Origin: Bacteroidales bacterium
GTDB lineage: Bacteria > Bacteroidota > Bacteroidia > Bacteroidales > UBA932
Reading direction: 5' to 3'
Length of the DNA: 64,000 bases
Assembly (NCBI GenBank): GCA_017437755.1
Contig: JAFRXI010000007.1
Location: 1 to 64,000, forward strand
The notes under the pieces were generated by a model. The model was not told where the DNA came from, did not search any database, and saw only the letters and a list, made by a program, of their open reading frames with translations. The position numbers were made by a program, and so were the translations under genes. Position 1 is the stretch's first letter. Every line of letters starts with the position of its first letter. This document shows, piece after piece, positions 49,647-58,760 of the stretch.

Positions 49647-51380
49647 CTATTCCACTTTTATGACCGGAGAGACTCCTGACACTCCGTTTTCGTTGAAAGC
49701 CTCAACGGCAAAATAATACGTTTGCCCTTTTGTAAGGCTACGGTTAATGTGCTTGCAGTCATTTCCGTAAACCATCCATGAACTGTATAGTTTATCCGGT
49801 GCTATTCCCCACAGGACGTTGTAGCCTTGTGCACCGTCGGACGGAATCCATGACAGGCTGACTTCCCGGGAATCCTTTCTCCTGTCTGCCGAAACGCGTG
49901 ATACGACGGCTGGTTTCTCTCCGTGACCGTTCCCGAACACTCGTATGGCAGAAACGGAGAGATTGGGAGTAGGCACTTCAACATTCCTGAACTTTATATA
50001 CCTGGCTTCAACTGGAGAGGGGAGTTCTACATAGTCATTGGGAACATCCTTTCTGTTACTGCGTTTGTCTATGACTCTTTTCCATCGGCGTCCGTCGGCA
50101 GATGAAAGGATTTCATACCGGTGGCGTAGGTTTGGGTATCGCCCGTACATGTCACTCTGGAAATCATTGTAGTTGATTTGAATCGCACGTACTGTACTGA
50201 CATCATCCAAATCAATACAGACCCACTGGTTGTCATTGTTCCTTTGGGCCACCCAATAAGTGGAACTGTTCTCGTCGGTAATCCCGGAGCATGGGAACCC
50301 TTCCAACTCTGAAGATGCAGTTACATTTTTACGATATGACAGCAGCATCCATCCCCTAAACGAACCGTGTTCATGCATGTGTGAAGGAGTATAATGTGGA
50401 TAGTCTCCGAATCTTGTATCACAATACATTATTCCGTCTTTGTCAAAGAAGGAGGGGAACATACACAATCTTCGTTCCCAAATCATGTTGACAGGAAAAG
50501 ACATTGAAGCGAAGTGCCAGTATTGTCCGTCTGCAGTTTGTACCGTGCTTCCGTGCCCGGCTCCGTTCATATAGCCTCCGCCTTTGTATGAGACAGGATT
50601 GTGTTCCTGATACGAAAAAGGCCCCAGCGGATTGTCGGAAACATATACACCATCGGCATATACATTGAATTGTGTCCCCGGCGCAGCGTACTGCAAGTAG
50701 TATTTATCATTATACTTGGTCATCCACGGACCTTCGATATATCCGCTCTGAAGGGTATCTGTATGGTTCTCTCCAAATCTTTCCCAGCCATGGAGTTCAG
50801 GGTTCAGATTGAACAGTTCCGTTTTCTCTCCTTCTTGGATGAACATGTGCTTCCTGTTCAGACGGACGCCCCGGATGGGGTATTTATTTGACGATCCCCA
50901 ATACATGTAGGCATCCCCGTTGTCGTCGATGAATAAATCCGGATCCTGCAGGTTGTTCAGGATAGCCGGTGTCGCTTCCCAGTTGCCAGAAGAGGGATTA
51001 TCGGAATACAGGACGCTCATGCTTCCTGACGGGTCACCACAAACAAACAGCAGGGAATCCCTGTAATTGTGTGCGGCAGGTGCGTTGCATCCCTGTGGGT
51101 ACCAGTTGGTCCCTGGTTTGATGAATGTCCACGAGACCAGGTCATCCGATTGCCAGTAACCTAGGGAGCGCGTGACAAACATATAATACTTGTCACGGAA
51201 ACGGACTACTGCCGGATCAGCTCCGGACCGGTATGAAATACCCCTCGCAGCGTTGTAAATCATGTATGTGTAATCAAGATTCAACGGATTGCAATAGGTC
51301 TCATTGGAAATAGCCTGGGAACTGCAGGCGCATGCCCCAATGGCGACGGGTATAAGAAATAGCAGTTGTTTAATCATCAA
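49647..51380 (-). CDS. GH43-type glycosidase with F5/8-type and Fn3 domains
   Basis: A 577-residue lipoprotein (GACACSSQ). The five-bladed GH43-type propeller covers about 28-335 with the three acidic residues at expected places: Asp55 in GADPAVV, Asp148 in LQDPDLF and Glu216 in YIEGPWM. A discoidin/F5/8-type C domain (about 345-490, ITDENSSTYWVAQ) and a fibronectin type III domain (about 495-577) follow. GH43 members mostly act on arabinose-, xylose- or galactose-containing glycans. It sits exactly between two halves of a disrupted sulfatase gene. Confidence 0.85.
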   Translation of the reverse strand: MMIKQLLFLIPVAIGACACSSQAISNETYCNPLNLDYTYMIYNAARGISYRSGADPAVVRFRDKYYMFVTRSLGYWQSDDLVSWTFIKPGTNWYPQGCNAPAAHNYRDSLLFVCGDPSGSMSVLYSDNPSSGNWEATPAILNNLQDPDLFIDDNGDAYMYWGSSNKYPIRGVRLNRKHMFIQEGEKTELFNLNPELHGWERFGENHTDTLQSGYIEGPWMTKYNDKYYLQYAAPGTQFNVYADGVYVSDNPLGPFSYQEHNPVSYKGGGYMNGAGHGSTVQTADGQYWHFASMSFPVNMIWERRLCMFPSFFDKDGIMYCDTRFGDYPHYTPSHMHEHGSFRGWMLLSYRKNVTASSELEGFPCSGITDENSSTYWVAQRNNDNQWVCIDLDDVSTVRAIQINYNDFQSDMYGRYPNLRHRYEILSSADGRRWKRVIDKRSNRKDVPNDYVELPSPVEARYIKFRNVEVPTPNLSVSAIRVFGNGHGEKPAVVSRVSADRRKDSREVSLSWIPSDGAQGYNVLWGIAPDKLYSSWMVYGNDCKHINRSLTKGQTYYFAVEAFNENGVSGVSPVIKVE

Positions 51381-51385
51381 ATGTT

Positions 51386-51619
51386 TTAATTACATAAGGA
51401 ATCAATCCCTTCATTTCCTGTCCTGTCTATATTTGGAGTGGGTGCTATGCGCCCGATAGGATGGCTATATATGCTCATGGCCTGCCGGGCATGTTCGTCA
51501 CTCATAATAACAAGGTTATTGGGTATATCCTGCTCCAACTCCTTGGAACAGGATATACCCAGAAGAAATGGAAAGACAGGTGTAACTGCCAACCCCATAG
51601 TCGAAACCATATTCTTCAT
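51386..51619 (-). pseudogene. N-terminal remnant of a second sulfatase
   Basis: A 77-residue open frame with a signal sequence and lipobox (FLLGISCSKELEQ) followed by the start of an S1 sulfatase: NNLVIMSDEHARQAMS and IAPTPNIDRTGNEGID, where the metal Asp in MSDEH and the TPNIDR motif are typical. It then stops within a few residues of the next start codon, well before the catalytic Ser/Cys motif. It cannot encode an active enzyme. Together with the remnant at 49448-49646 it shows that the middle of a sulfatase gene was replaced by the GH43 gene. Confidence 0.75.
51521..51560. repeat. 18-bp inverted repeat inside the sulfatase remnant
   Basis: GGGTATATCCTGCTCCAA at 51521-51538 and its near-complement at 51543-51560 differ at one position and are separated by 4 bp. 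It covers the codons just after the lipobox. It would form a very stable hairpin in either transcript. Cause unknown: it may be a template-switch scar or a regulatory hairpin. Confidence 0.7.
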
Positions 51620-51630
51620 TATCGACGACC

Positions 51631-53094
51631 TTACTCTTCAAGCGGATCCAGCAACAAATCAGAAACTGTTGTATACTGTGCGAACGGCAGGGGATAATAG
51701 GCGGTCTCCGGTTTCCAGTTATAGTCGGCCAACTCTGTTGCGGCCTTACCGGTTCTCAAAAGGTCAGAATAACGGTCCCCCCATTCAAAGCATAATTCCA
51801 TCCGTCGCTCGTCCAGGATCTGGTCGACGGTGACATTTGACAACTCAGGCATGGCCGCCCTTGTCCTGACCTTGTTGAAAGGCTCGTCTCCGTTCTTGCC
51901 GTTCCTGACTTTTGCTTCCGCATTCATCAACAGGACATCGGCATAACGCAATATTCGGATGTTATTGTTCTCTCCATATTTTGTGCGACCCGGGGTGAGT
52001 TGATTTTCAGGAGTATATGCTTTCCCGTTCCAACAATCCGGCTTGGCGGGATCGGTCCGGGGATTGATTGCGTCACCGCTTGGCGTGGTTTCACCCGCCT
52101 TCAGGAATGATGTGGTTGCTCTTACCGTTTCCCCACGAGCTATTGCCCAATTGCGGAATTCTTCAGTGATTCCGCAATGGCCCCAACCGGAAATATTCCC
52201 GGAATTAAGAGGTCCCTGGCATCCGAACCACTGGTCTGGATCGATCTTGTCTCCAGACCCGTTTCCAAAATCTGTAAGCTGAACTTCGAATATCGCCTCG
52301 TCACACAGTTTACCGGGAATTTTGAACAACTGATAGAAGTCATCGTACAAGGAGAATGCCCCGTTCTTGATGATATCGTCAGTCAATTCTTCCACTTTAT
52401 CGTAATCCCCCATAATCAGATGGATTTTTGCGGCCAGGGTTTCGGCCGAGAAAGCGGTTACTGCCCCGATGTGCTCATTCTGGTTGGGACGGATTCTGGG
52501 CATGTTTTCAATTCCGTACTGAAGATCCTCCAAAGCATACTTGTAGACCACGTCCCGTTTGGAACGCCGCAGATTTACCTGGTTGTTGTCTTTCAGAATG
52601 GTTACGTCTCTAAAGGCTTGGGCAAGACGGAAGTAGGCATATGCCCTCATGAACAGGACCTCTCCTTTGTAGGCACGGTATTTTTCCATATCGCTGGAAG
52701 AAGTAATATTCTTTGCATAATTATCAAGGGATGTCAAAGCTCCGTTGGCAACCTTAATTATGTTGTAATACTGCTTCCATATTTCGTCAATCGCCCAGAA
52801 GGAATCGTCATAGATAAACTTGTCGATATTCTGGAAAATGGCGTTTTGCCAAAGGAATACCTCTGCGTCATGTCCTATTGTAAGTTCCCAGATTACCCAA
52901 TGCATTCCGCTGGTGCGTATTTTGGCGTATACTCCTGAAACCGGCTGGTACATTTTGGTAATATCTGCGTAGTCAACATCTTCTTCGGGGATCTTCCCTT
53001 CAGGGGCTTTTTCCAGAAAACCTTCACATGATGTCATGAAAAGGGCAAGGAACAAAGACATGATGCATGAAGCATATAATTTGAATGTTTTCAT
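51631..53094 (-). CDS. SusD/RagB-family lipoprotein (PUL2)
   Basis: A 487-residue surface glycan-binding lipoprotein partner of the SusC at 53117. The start at 53094 gives the signal MKTFKLYASCIMSLFLALF and lipobox MTSCEGF. SusD signatures are EDVDYADITKMYQPVSGVYA near the N terminus, YKGEVLFMRAYAYFRLAQAF near 125 and ILDERRMELCFEWGDRYSDLLRTG near the C terminus. Codon and base use is more AT-rich than in the PUL1 SusD. Spacing to SusC is 22 bp. Confidence 0.93.
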   Translation of the reverse strand: MKTFKLYASCIMSLFLALFMTSCEGFLEKAPEGKIPEEDVDYADITKMYQPVSGVYAKIRTSGMHWVIWELTIGHDAEVFLWQNAIFQNIDKFIYDDSFWAIDEIWKQYYNIIKVANGALTSLDNYAKNITSSSDMEKYRAYKGEVLFMRAYAYFRLAQAFRDVTILKDNNQVNLRRSKRDVVYKYALEDLQYGIENMPRIRPNQNEHIGAVTAFSAETLAAKIHLIMGDYDKVEELTDDIIKNGAFSLYDDFYQLFKIPGKLCDEAIFEVQLTDFGNGSGDKIDPDQWFGCQGPLNSGNISGWGHCGITEEFRNWAIARGETVRATTSFLKAGETTPSGDAINPRTDPAKPDCWNGKAYTPENQLTPGRTKYGENNNIRILRYADVLLMNAEAKVRNGKNGDEPFNKVRTRAAMPELSNVTVDQILDERRMELCFEWGDRYSDLLRTGKAATELADYNWKPETAYYPLPFAQYTTVSDLLLDPLEE

Positions 53095-53116
53095 TGCCGA
53101 ATATGTGTTAGAAATG

Positions 53117-56100
53117 TTAGAAATCAATTTTTATGCTGAAAAGATATGTGGAGGTAAGCGGGTAGACCTGGGTGTCCCAGCCTTCTTTATCTGTCAATTC
53201 CGGAGTAAACGTATTCGCCTTGAAGGTGGTGAAGGGCCTGTCGGCTGTCAAGGCTAGACGGATTCCGGGAAGGACGTATCCCCATAGATTGATGTTCCGG
53301 AAGGTGTATCCAAGAGTAATGTTCTGAATCCGGAAAAAGTCTGCACTTTCAACAAAATAGGAACTGTAACGCTGATCGCTGACATTCCAGGTCTTGAGCA
53401 ATGCCGCTGCGGACGGATCTGTATTCGTGGAGCCGGCAGAGGTCCATCTGTTCTTGTACTGTGCAAGGTCGAAATTGTAATCCTGCTGCGCGTACCTCAG
53501 CGCCCTCTTCCTGTTGAAAATCTGAGCACCGGCCTGGCCGTATGTGGTCATGCTGAAATCCCAGCCCTTGTATCCAAGCGTCAGGTCCAGTCCATAAATC
53601 AGGTTCGGGATATAGGATCCCAGGCAAGTCCTGTCATTTCCGTCCAGAACATCGTCTCCATTAAGGTCGGCATACTTGAGATCTCCTGGAACAAGACCGT
53701 TTGCTACTGCAATCGGGTCATTTGCACATTCCTCCTCGGTCTGGTAAACACCTACCATTTTGAAACCATAGTAAGAGTTCATCTGTTCACCGGGGATATT
53801 TACGGTTTTTCCGCCTTTGATGATGGTGGCTCCGCTGAGGTCTATGACACGGTTCTTCAATGTGGAGATATTGGCACTGATCCCATAGCGGAAGTCTTTC
53901 CCTATCCGGTCTTCCCATGAAGCCAGGATATCAACACCTGTATTGAGGATTCTGCCATAGTTTCCCGCAAGTGTTTTGGTGCTGAAAGGAAGTAGGGGTG
54001 AAATAACGGCATTCTCGGTAATCCTTCGGTAATAGTCAACGTCAATGCTCAATCTGTTCTGTAACAGGATCAGATTGATGCCGGCATTGAATTCATTCAC
54101 GACCTCCCACCTTAGCCAACTGAAATATGAATCGTTCTGATACCCGTCGATAATGTTGTTGCCATATACCCCAGAAGTGGTTTTGCCGGTTGTAATGGAA
54201 GAGAAACCGTCACTGGCTGCAACGTGGTCGTTACCGAGTTTTCCCCAACTGACCCTTAATTTAGCATAATCCAGACCTTTGATCCCCGCCATGAACGGCT
54301 CCTGGGAAATAACCCATGCGGCGCCGACAGATGGGAAATACCCCCAATGTTCCTGATATTTGCTGGATCCGTCGGCGCGGAAAGTGGCGGTAAGTATGTA
54401 TTTGTCGGCATAATTGTAACTGACGCGGGCAAATGCTGAAAGACCTCTGTAGCAGGAGCCGTTATCTTCTACTGTCGCACCGGAAGAATCTCCGTTTTTA
54501 AGGTACAGGTACTCTTCTGCCCCGCCCTGGACGTTGGCTGTCTTGCCTGAAAGCAAGCGGTATTGTTCTTCTCGGGCAGAGAAACCGGCCATCGCGCTCA
54601 ATCGGCTTTTTCCGAAACTCTCGTTGTAAGTGAGCGTATTGTCGAAAATATAATTATAGAAGAGGCTTACATTCTTTGTCAGGGATGTATTTGCATTCTG
54701 CTGCCAGCTGCTGACATAGTATGTGGGAGTGAAGGATCTTCCCTGTACGGTATTGAAAGAGTAGGAGTAACTGGACCGGAAAACCAGTTTTTTCGGGATG
54801 AAAGAGATCTCGCCGTAGAAATTGCCGAGTGCCTGGAAAGCCAGGTTTTTTGAATCATGGTATTCTGCGGTTGCAAGTGGATTATAGAAATTGGAAGTAT
54901 AACCTATTACATCAGGGGAACCATATTTATTTGGGAAAGTGGCTTCGTTGCTCTCGTCCGTCTTTGCGACGATAGGAGGGCAGTTGAATGCCGTTTGCCA
55001 TGCCGAATTGTTGGGGGTCTGCTGTACCGAATTACTGAAATGACCATTGAATCCGAGTTTCAACCACCTGGTTGCTTCAAAGTCAACGGAACCTCTCAGA
55101 TTGAACCGCTTATAGTTGTTATTGACATTCAGGATACCATCCTGATAAAGATAGCTGGCGCCTACTGAGTACGTGGCTTTTTCCGATCCTCCGCTGACGG
55201 AAAGGCTGTGGTTGGTCATGCCGGCCGGGCGGAGCAGTTCGGAATACCAGTCATTATCCGCGCCAAATGTCCAGTTATGGAAATCCGAACTGGCATAACT
55301 GCCTCCGTATAAGTCGATTGATTTCTTGATCGTGGCTTGATATGAATCATAATTCCCTTCCAGAAGCATAGTGGCATATTGTTCTGCATTACACAGTTTC
55401 AACACGTTGGATGCAATCTGGACACCTGCATATCCTTCATACGTAACCTTCGGCTTTTGGTTAAAAGATCCTTTTTTAGTAGTAATGATGATGACTCCGT
55501 TTGCAGCCCTAACGCCGTAAATTGCAGCGGCGGAAGCATCTTTAAGAACAGTGACTTCCTGAACATCACTATTATTAAGGAAATTGATGTCGTCATAGAA
55601 CATCCCGTCAACGATGAAGAGCGGCGTACTGTTCGAAAAAGAGCCTATACCACGGATCTGTACAATAGGACCGGAACCGGGCGTTCCGCTGTTAATAACG
55701 TTGACTCCCGGGACCTTCCCCTGTAAGGCGGTCATCGGTGAACTGGAAGGGACGGCCATGATTTTCTCATTTTTGACTACGTTAATAGGAGCAGTAAGGT
55801 CTTTGGCCTTTGCAGAACCATATCCTATCACAACAGTCTCTTCGATGCTCAGATTATCAGGGACTAAAACAACATTAAGGTTAGTTCTTCCTGCAACGGC
55901 AAGTTCCTGGGAAGCCATGCCGAAAAAACTGAACACCAAAACGCCATCTTCGGGAATGCCGTTTATGGTGTAGTTCCCGTTAATGTCTGCACTAACACCC
56001 TGTGACGTTCCTTTAAGGATAACCGTAGCACTGGGCAAGGGGTCACCGGATTCATCAGTAATGATACCGGAAATGCTCATTAACTGTGCCTGAACCGTTA

Positions 56101-56164
56101 AGGAAGAGAACAACAGCAAGATCATGACAAAGCAAAAGTTTGTCTTCAGGTGGTTTTTTTTCAT
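53117..56164 (-). CDS. SusC/RagA-family TonB-dependent transporter (PUL2)
   Basis: A 1015-residue outer-membrane transporter with signal peptide (FCFVMILLLFSSLTVQAQ), CarboxypepD_reg-like domain (ISGIITDESGDPLPSATVIL), SusC signature (EETVVIGYGSAKAKDLTAPI), plug (VQIRGIGSFSNSTPLFIVDG) and C-terminal barrel ending FSIKIDF. It is the first gene of the leftward PUL2 transcript, with a candidate -7 box TATCTTTG (complement of 56219-56226). Its substrate is unknown; the co-encoded enzymes suggest a beta-glucan or a sulfated, mixed hemicellulose-like glycan. Confidence 0.94.
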   Translation of the reverse strand: MKKNHLKTNFCFVMILLLFSSLTVQAQLMSISGIITDESGDPLPSATVILKGTSQGVSADINGNYTINGIPEDGVLVFSFFGMASQELAVAGRTNLNVVLVPDNLSIEETVVIGYGSAKAKDLTAPINVVKNEKIMAVPSSSPMTALQGKVPGVNVINSGTPGSGPIVQIRGIGSFSNSTPLFIVDGMFYDDINFLNNSDVQEVTVLKDASAAAIYGVRAANGVIIITTKKGSFNQKPKVTYEGYAGVQIASNVLKLCNAEQYATMLLEGNYDSYQATIKKSIDLYGGSYASSDFHNWTFGADNDWYSELLRPAGMTNHSLSVSGGSEKATYSVGASYLYQDGILNVNNNYKRFNLRGSVDFEATRWLKLGFNGHFSNSVQQTPNNSAWQTAFNCPPIVAKTDESNEATFPNKYGSPDVIGYTSNFYNPLATAEYHDSKNLAFQALGNFYGEISFIPKKLVFRSSYSYSFNTVQGRSFTPTYYVSSWQQNANTSLTKNVSLFYNYIFDNTLTYNESFGKSRLSAMAGFSAREEQYRLLSGKTANVQGGAEEYLYLKNGDSSGATVEDNGSCYRGLSAFARVSYNYADKYILTATFRADGSSKYQEHWGYFPSVGAAWVISQEPFMAGIKGLDYAKLRVSWGKLGNDHVAASDGFSSITTGKTTSGVYGNNIIDGYQNDSYFSWLRWEVVNEFNAGINLILLQNRLSIDVDYYRRITENAVISPLLPFSTKTLAGNYGRILNTGVDILASWEDRIGKDFRYGISANISTLKNRVIDLSGATIIKGGKTVNIPGEQMNSYYGFKMVGVYQTEEECANDPIAVANGLVPGDLKYADLNGDDVLDGNDRTCLGSYIPNLIYGLDLTLGYKGWDFSMTTYGQAGAQIFNRKRALRYAQQDYNFDLAQYKNRWTSAGSTNTDPSAAALLKTWNVSDQRYSSYFVESADFFRIQNITLGYTFRNINLWGYVLPGIRLALTADRPFTTFKANTFTPELTDKEGWDTQVYPLTSTYLFSIKIDF

Positions 56165-56465
56165 AAATGGTTAATATATAAATGGTTTTGACTGTGTTAT
56201 TGTGTGCTTGTTGTGTGACAAAGATATTTTTTTGAATACTTAATGGAAATATTATCATTACTACTAAACTACCTTTACTGCAAATCGGCCCATACACAAA
56301 ACTACGACATAAGTCTGTAACAGTCTGTATAACAATAATTTAGTATAGCGGCCTCGGTTGAATGTGAATATACTATCGATGCTTGTGATTTATTGGCAAG
56401 TCGAGCGGAATGACTTATTTTTGTCAAAGGCGGGAGAATCCGTCGGATAAAAAACAAAACATATC
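56165..56465. promoter_or_regulatory. Divergent control region of PUL2 (susC / GH3)
   Basis: This 301-bp gap holds no gene. For GH3, ATTG at 56392-56395 and TATTTTTG at 56416-56423 with a 20-bp spacer form a good promoter. For susC, TATCTTTG (complement of 56219-56226) is a good -7 box with no convincing -33, as expected for an activator-dependent promoter. Between them a direct repeat AGTCTGTA-N2-AGTCTGTA at about 56311-56328 is a candidate site for the LuxR-type regulator encoded at 58752. The regulator link is inferred. Confidence 0.5.
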
Positions 56466-58760
56466 ATGAAAAGAACTATTATTAAGTTAGTTGTGCCCGC
56501 GATCATCAGTTGCGTCGTATTGTCAGTGTCATCCTGTGATAATTCGGACCATTCCCATATGGATCGTTATATAAGTCACCTGATGAAAAAGATGACTCTT
56601 GAAGAGAAGATAGGTCAGTTGAATCTTCCCGTAACAGGAGAAATAGTTACAGGGCAAGCTCAAAACAGCGATGTCGCAAAAAAGATATGCGCCGGGGAGG
56701 TTGGAGGCCTGTTTAATCTCAAAGGAGTCTCACGCATCCGTGAACTGCAGGAACTGGCCGTAGAGCAGAGCCGGATGGGTATTCCGCTCCTGTTCGGGAT
56801 GGATGTTATACATGGATATAAGACAGTCTTTCCCATCCCCCTCGGCTTGTCCTGTACGTGGGACATGGATGCTATTGAGACTTCCGCACGGATTGCGGCA
56901 ACGGAAGCAAGTGCCGATGGAATATGCTGGACATTCAGCCCGATGGTGGATGTTTGCCGTGATCCCAGGTGGGGCAGAATTGCCGAAGGCTGTGGGGAAG
57001 ACCCTTTTCTGGGAGCGGCTGTCGCCAAGGCCATGGTTAAAGGGTATCAAGGCCGGAGAATGGAGGATAATCGAGAAATTATGGCATGCGTGAAACACTT
57101 TGCCCTATATGGGGCACCAGATGCGGGAAGGGATTACAATACCGTTGACATGAGCCGCCAACGCATGTTCAATGAGTATCTTATGCCATATAAGGCGGCC
57201 GTTGATGCTGGTGCCGGAAGTGTCATGGCATCGTTCAACGAGGTTGATGGCATACCAGCTACAGGCAACAGATGGCTGATGACAGAGGTGCTTCGTAAAC
57301 AATGGGGGTTTGATGGTTTTGTCGTCAGTGATTATACTGGAATTTCCGAGATGATTGACCATGGGATGGGAGATACAACGAAGGTGGCATCCCTTGCCAT
57401 CAATGCGGGAGTTGACATGGATATGGTCAGTGAAGCATATCTGAGTACTTTGGCCAGGTCAGTTCGGGAAGGAAAGGTGAGCGAAAAAGCCATTGACAGG
57501 GCTTGCCGTTCTATTCTGGAGGCAAAATATAAACTCGGACTTTTTGCGGATCCTTACAAATACTGCAGTGAAGAACGGGGTGAGAGGGATATCTTTACGG
57601 ATGAGAATCGTCGCGTCGCGAGGAAAATCGCCTCTGAATGTTTTGTGCTGCTGAAGAACGAAGGAAACGTTCTCCCATTGGAAAGAAAAGGGACCATAGG
57701 AATCGTGGGACCTCTTGCGGACAGTCCTGCAAACATGGCCGGAACGTGGAGTGTTGCTGCAGATCTTGAAAAATCCGTTTCCTTGGCAGAAGGCATCCGT
57801 TCCGTTGCTGGAGACATGGTGAATGTCCTGACTGCAAAAGGATGTAATCTTATGAGTGATCCGTCATATGAGGTACGTGCTACGATGTTTGGCCGTTCTC
57901 TGAACCGGGATGGCAGGTCGGAGGATACTCTGCTTAAAGAGGCTCTGCAGATTGCGTCTGAATCAGACGTGATCCTGGCGGCTCTTGGGGAATCATCAGA
58001 GATGTCAGGGGAATGCAGTTGCCGGACTGACCTTACGATGCCGGAAACTCAGACCAGGCTTCTGGATGCGCTTGTGGATACCGGGAAACCGGTTGTGCTG
58101 GTTTTGTTTACAGGACGCCCCCTGGTATTGACTCGTGAGCATGAACGCGTTCAGGCTATCCTGAATGTCTGGTTCGGGGGAACGGAAGCCGGACTTGCCA
58201 TTGGAGATGTTTTGTTCGGTGATGTAAATCCTGGTGGCAAACTGACCACGTCATTCCCGAAGAGCACAGGACAGATACCCATTCATTACAATCATAAAAA
58301 CACCGGACGCCCTCTGCCGGATTGCGCTTGGTTCCAGAAATTCCGCAGCAATTATCTTGACGTTGACAATGAACCGTTATATCCCTTCGGATACGGCTTG
58401 AGTTACACTACTTTCCAGTATGGAGACATTGTATTGGACAAAAAAACCATGGATGGTACGGATGAGATACAGGCAAGTATAGTCGTGACCAACACCGGTG
58501 AGCGTGATGGCCATGAGGTCGTTCAAATGTATATAAGGGACCTGGTTGGGAGTGTGACCCGACCCGTTATGGAATTGAAGGGCTTTGAAAAGGTGTTCCT
58601 GAAAGCGGGAGAGTCCAAGACGGTTTATTTCAGGATATCTCCGGATCTTCTTCGTTTTTACAATTATGACCTTGACTATGTTTATGAGCCGGGAGATTTT
58701 TCTGTCATGATAGGAGGGAATAGCCGTGATTTGAAAAAGGCTGTCTTTACTCTACTTTAG
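56466..58760 (+). CDS. GH3 beta-glucosidase (BglX-like), PUL2
   Basis: A 764-residue lipoprotein (SVSSCDNS, Cys about 24) with the BglX-type order: GH3 N-terminal barrel (MTLEEKIGQLNLP, GMDVIHGYKTVFPIPLG), catalytic nucleophile Asp in GFVVSDYTGI (about residue 288), GH3 C-terminal domain (KNEGNVLPLERKGTIGIVGP), and Fn3-like tail (VTNTGERDGHEVVQMYIRD). Relatives hydrolyse beta-glucosides; a Bacteroides member is known to cut sophorose-type beta-1,2-gluco-oligosaccharides, which fits the GH144-like gene here. It is on the opposite strand to the rest of PUL2 and ends in a 9-bp convergent overlap with the regulator gene. Confidence 0.92.
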   Translation: MKRTIIKLVVPAIISCVVLSVSSCDNSDHSHMDRYISHLMKKMTLEEKIGQLNLPVTGEIVTGQAQNSDVAKKICAGEVGGLFNLKGVSRIRELQELAVEQSRMGIPLLFGMDVIHGYKTVFPIPLGLSCTWDMDAIETSARIAATEASADGICWTFSPMVDVCRDPRWGRIAEGCGEDPFLGAAVAKAMVKGYQGRRMEDNREIMACVKHFALYGAPDAGRDYNTVDMSRQRMFNEYLMPYKAAVDAGAGSVMASFNEVDGIPATGNRWLMTEVLRKQWGFDGFVVSDYTGISEMIDHGMGDTTKVASLAINAGVDMDMVSEAYLSTLARSVREGKVSEKAIDRACRSILEAKYKLGLFADPYKYCSEERGERDIFTDENRRVARKIASECFVLLKNEGNVLPLERKGTIGIVGPLADSPANMAGTWSVAADLEKSVSLAEGIRSVAGDMVNVLTAKGCNLMSDPSYEVRATMFGRSLNRDGRSEDTLLKEALQIASESDVILAALGESSEMSGECSCRTDLTMPETQTRLLDALVDTGKPVVLVLFTGRPLVLTREHERVQAILNVWFGGTEAGLAIGDVLFGDVNPGGKLTTSFPKSTGQIPIHYNHKNTGRPLPDCAWFQKFRSNYLDVDNEPLYPFGYGLSYTTFQYGDIVLDKKTMDGTDEIQASIVVTNTGERDGHEVVQMYIRDLVGSVTRPVMELKGFEKVFLKAGESKTVYFRISPDLLRFYNYDLDYVYEPGDFSVMIGGNSRDLKKAVFTLL

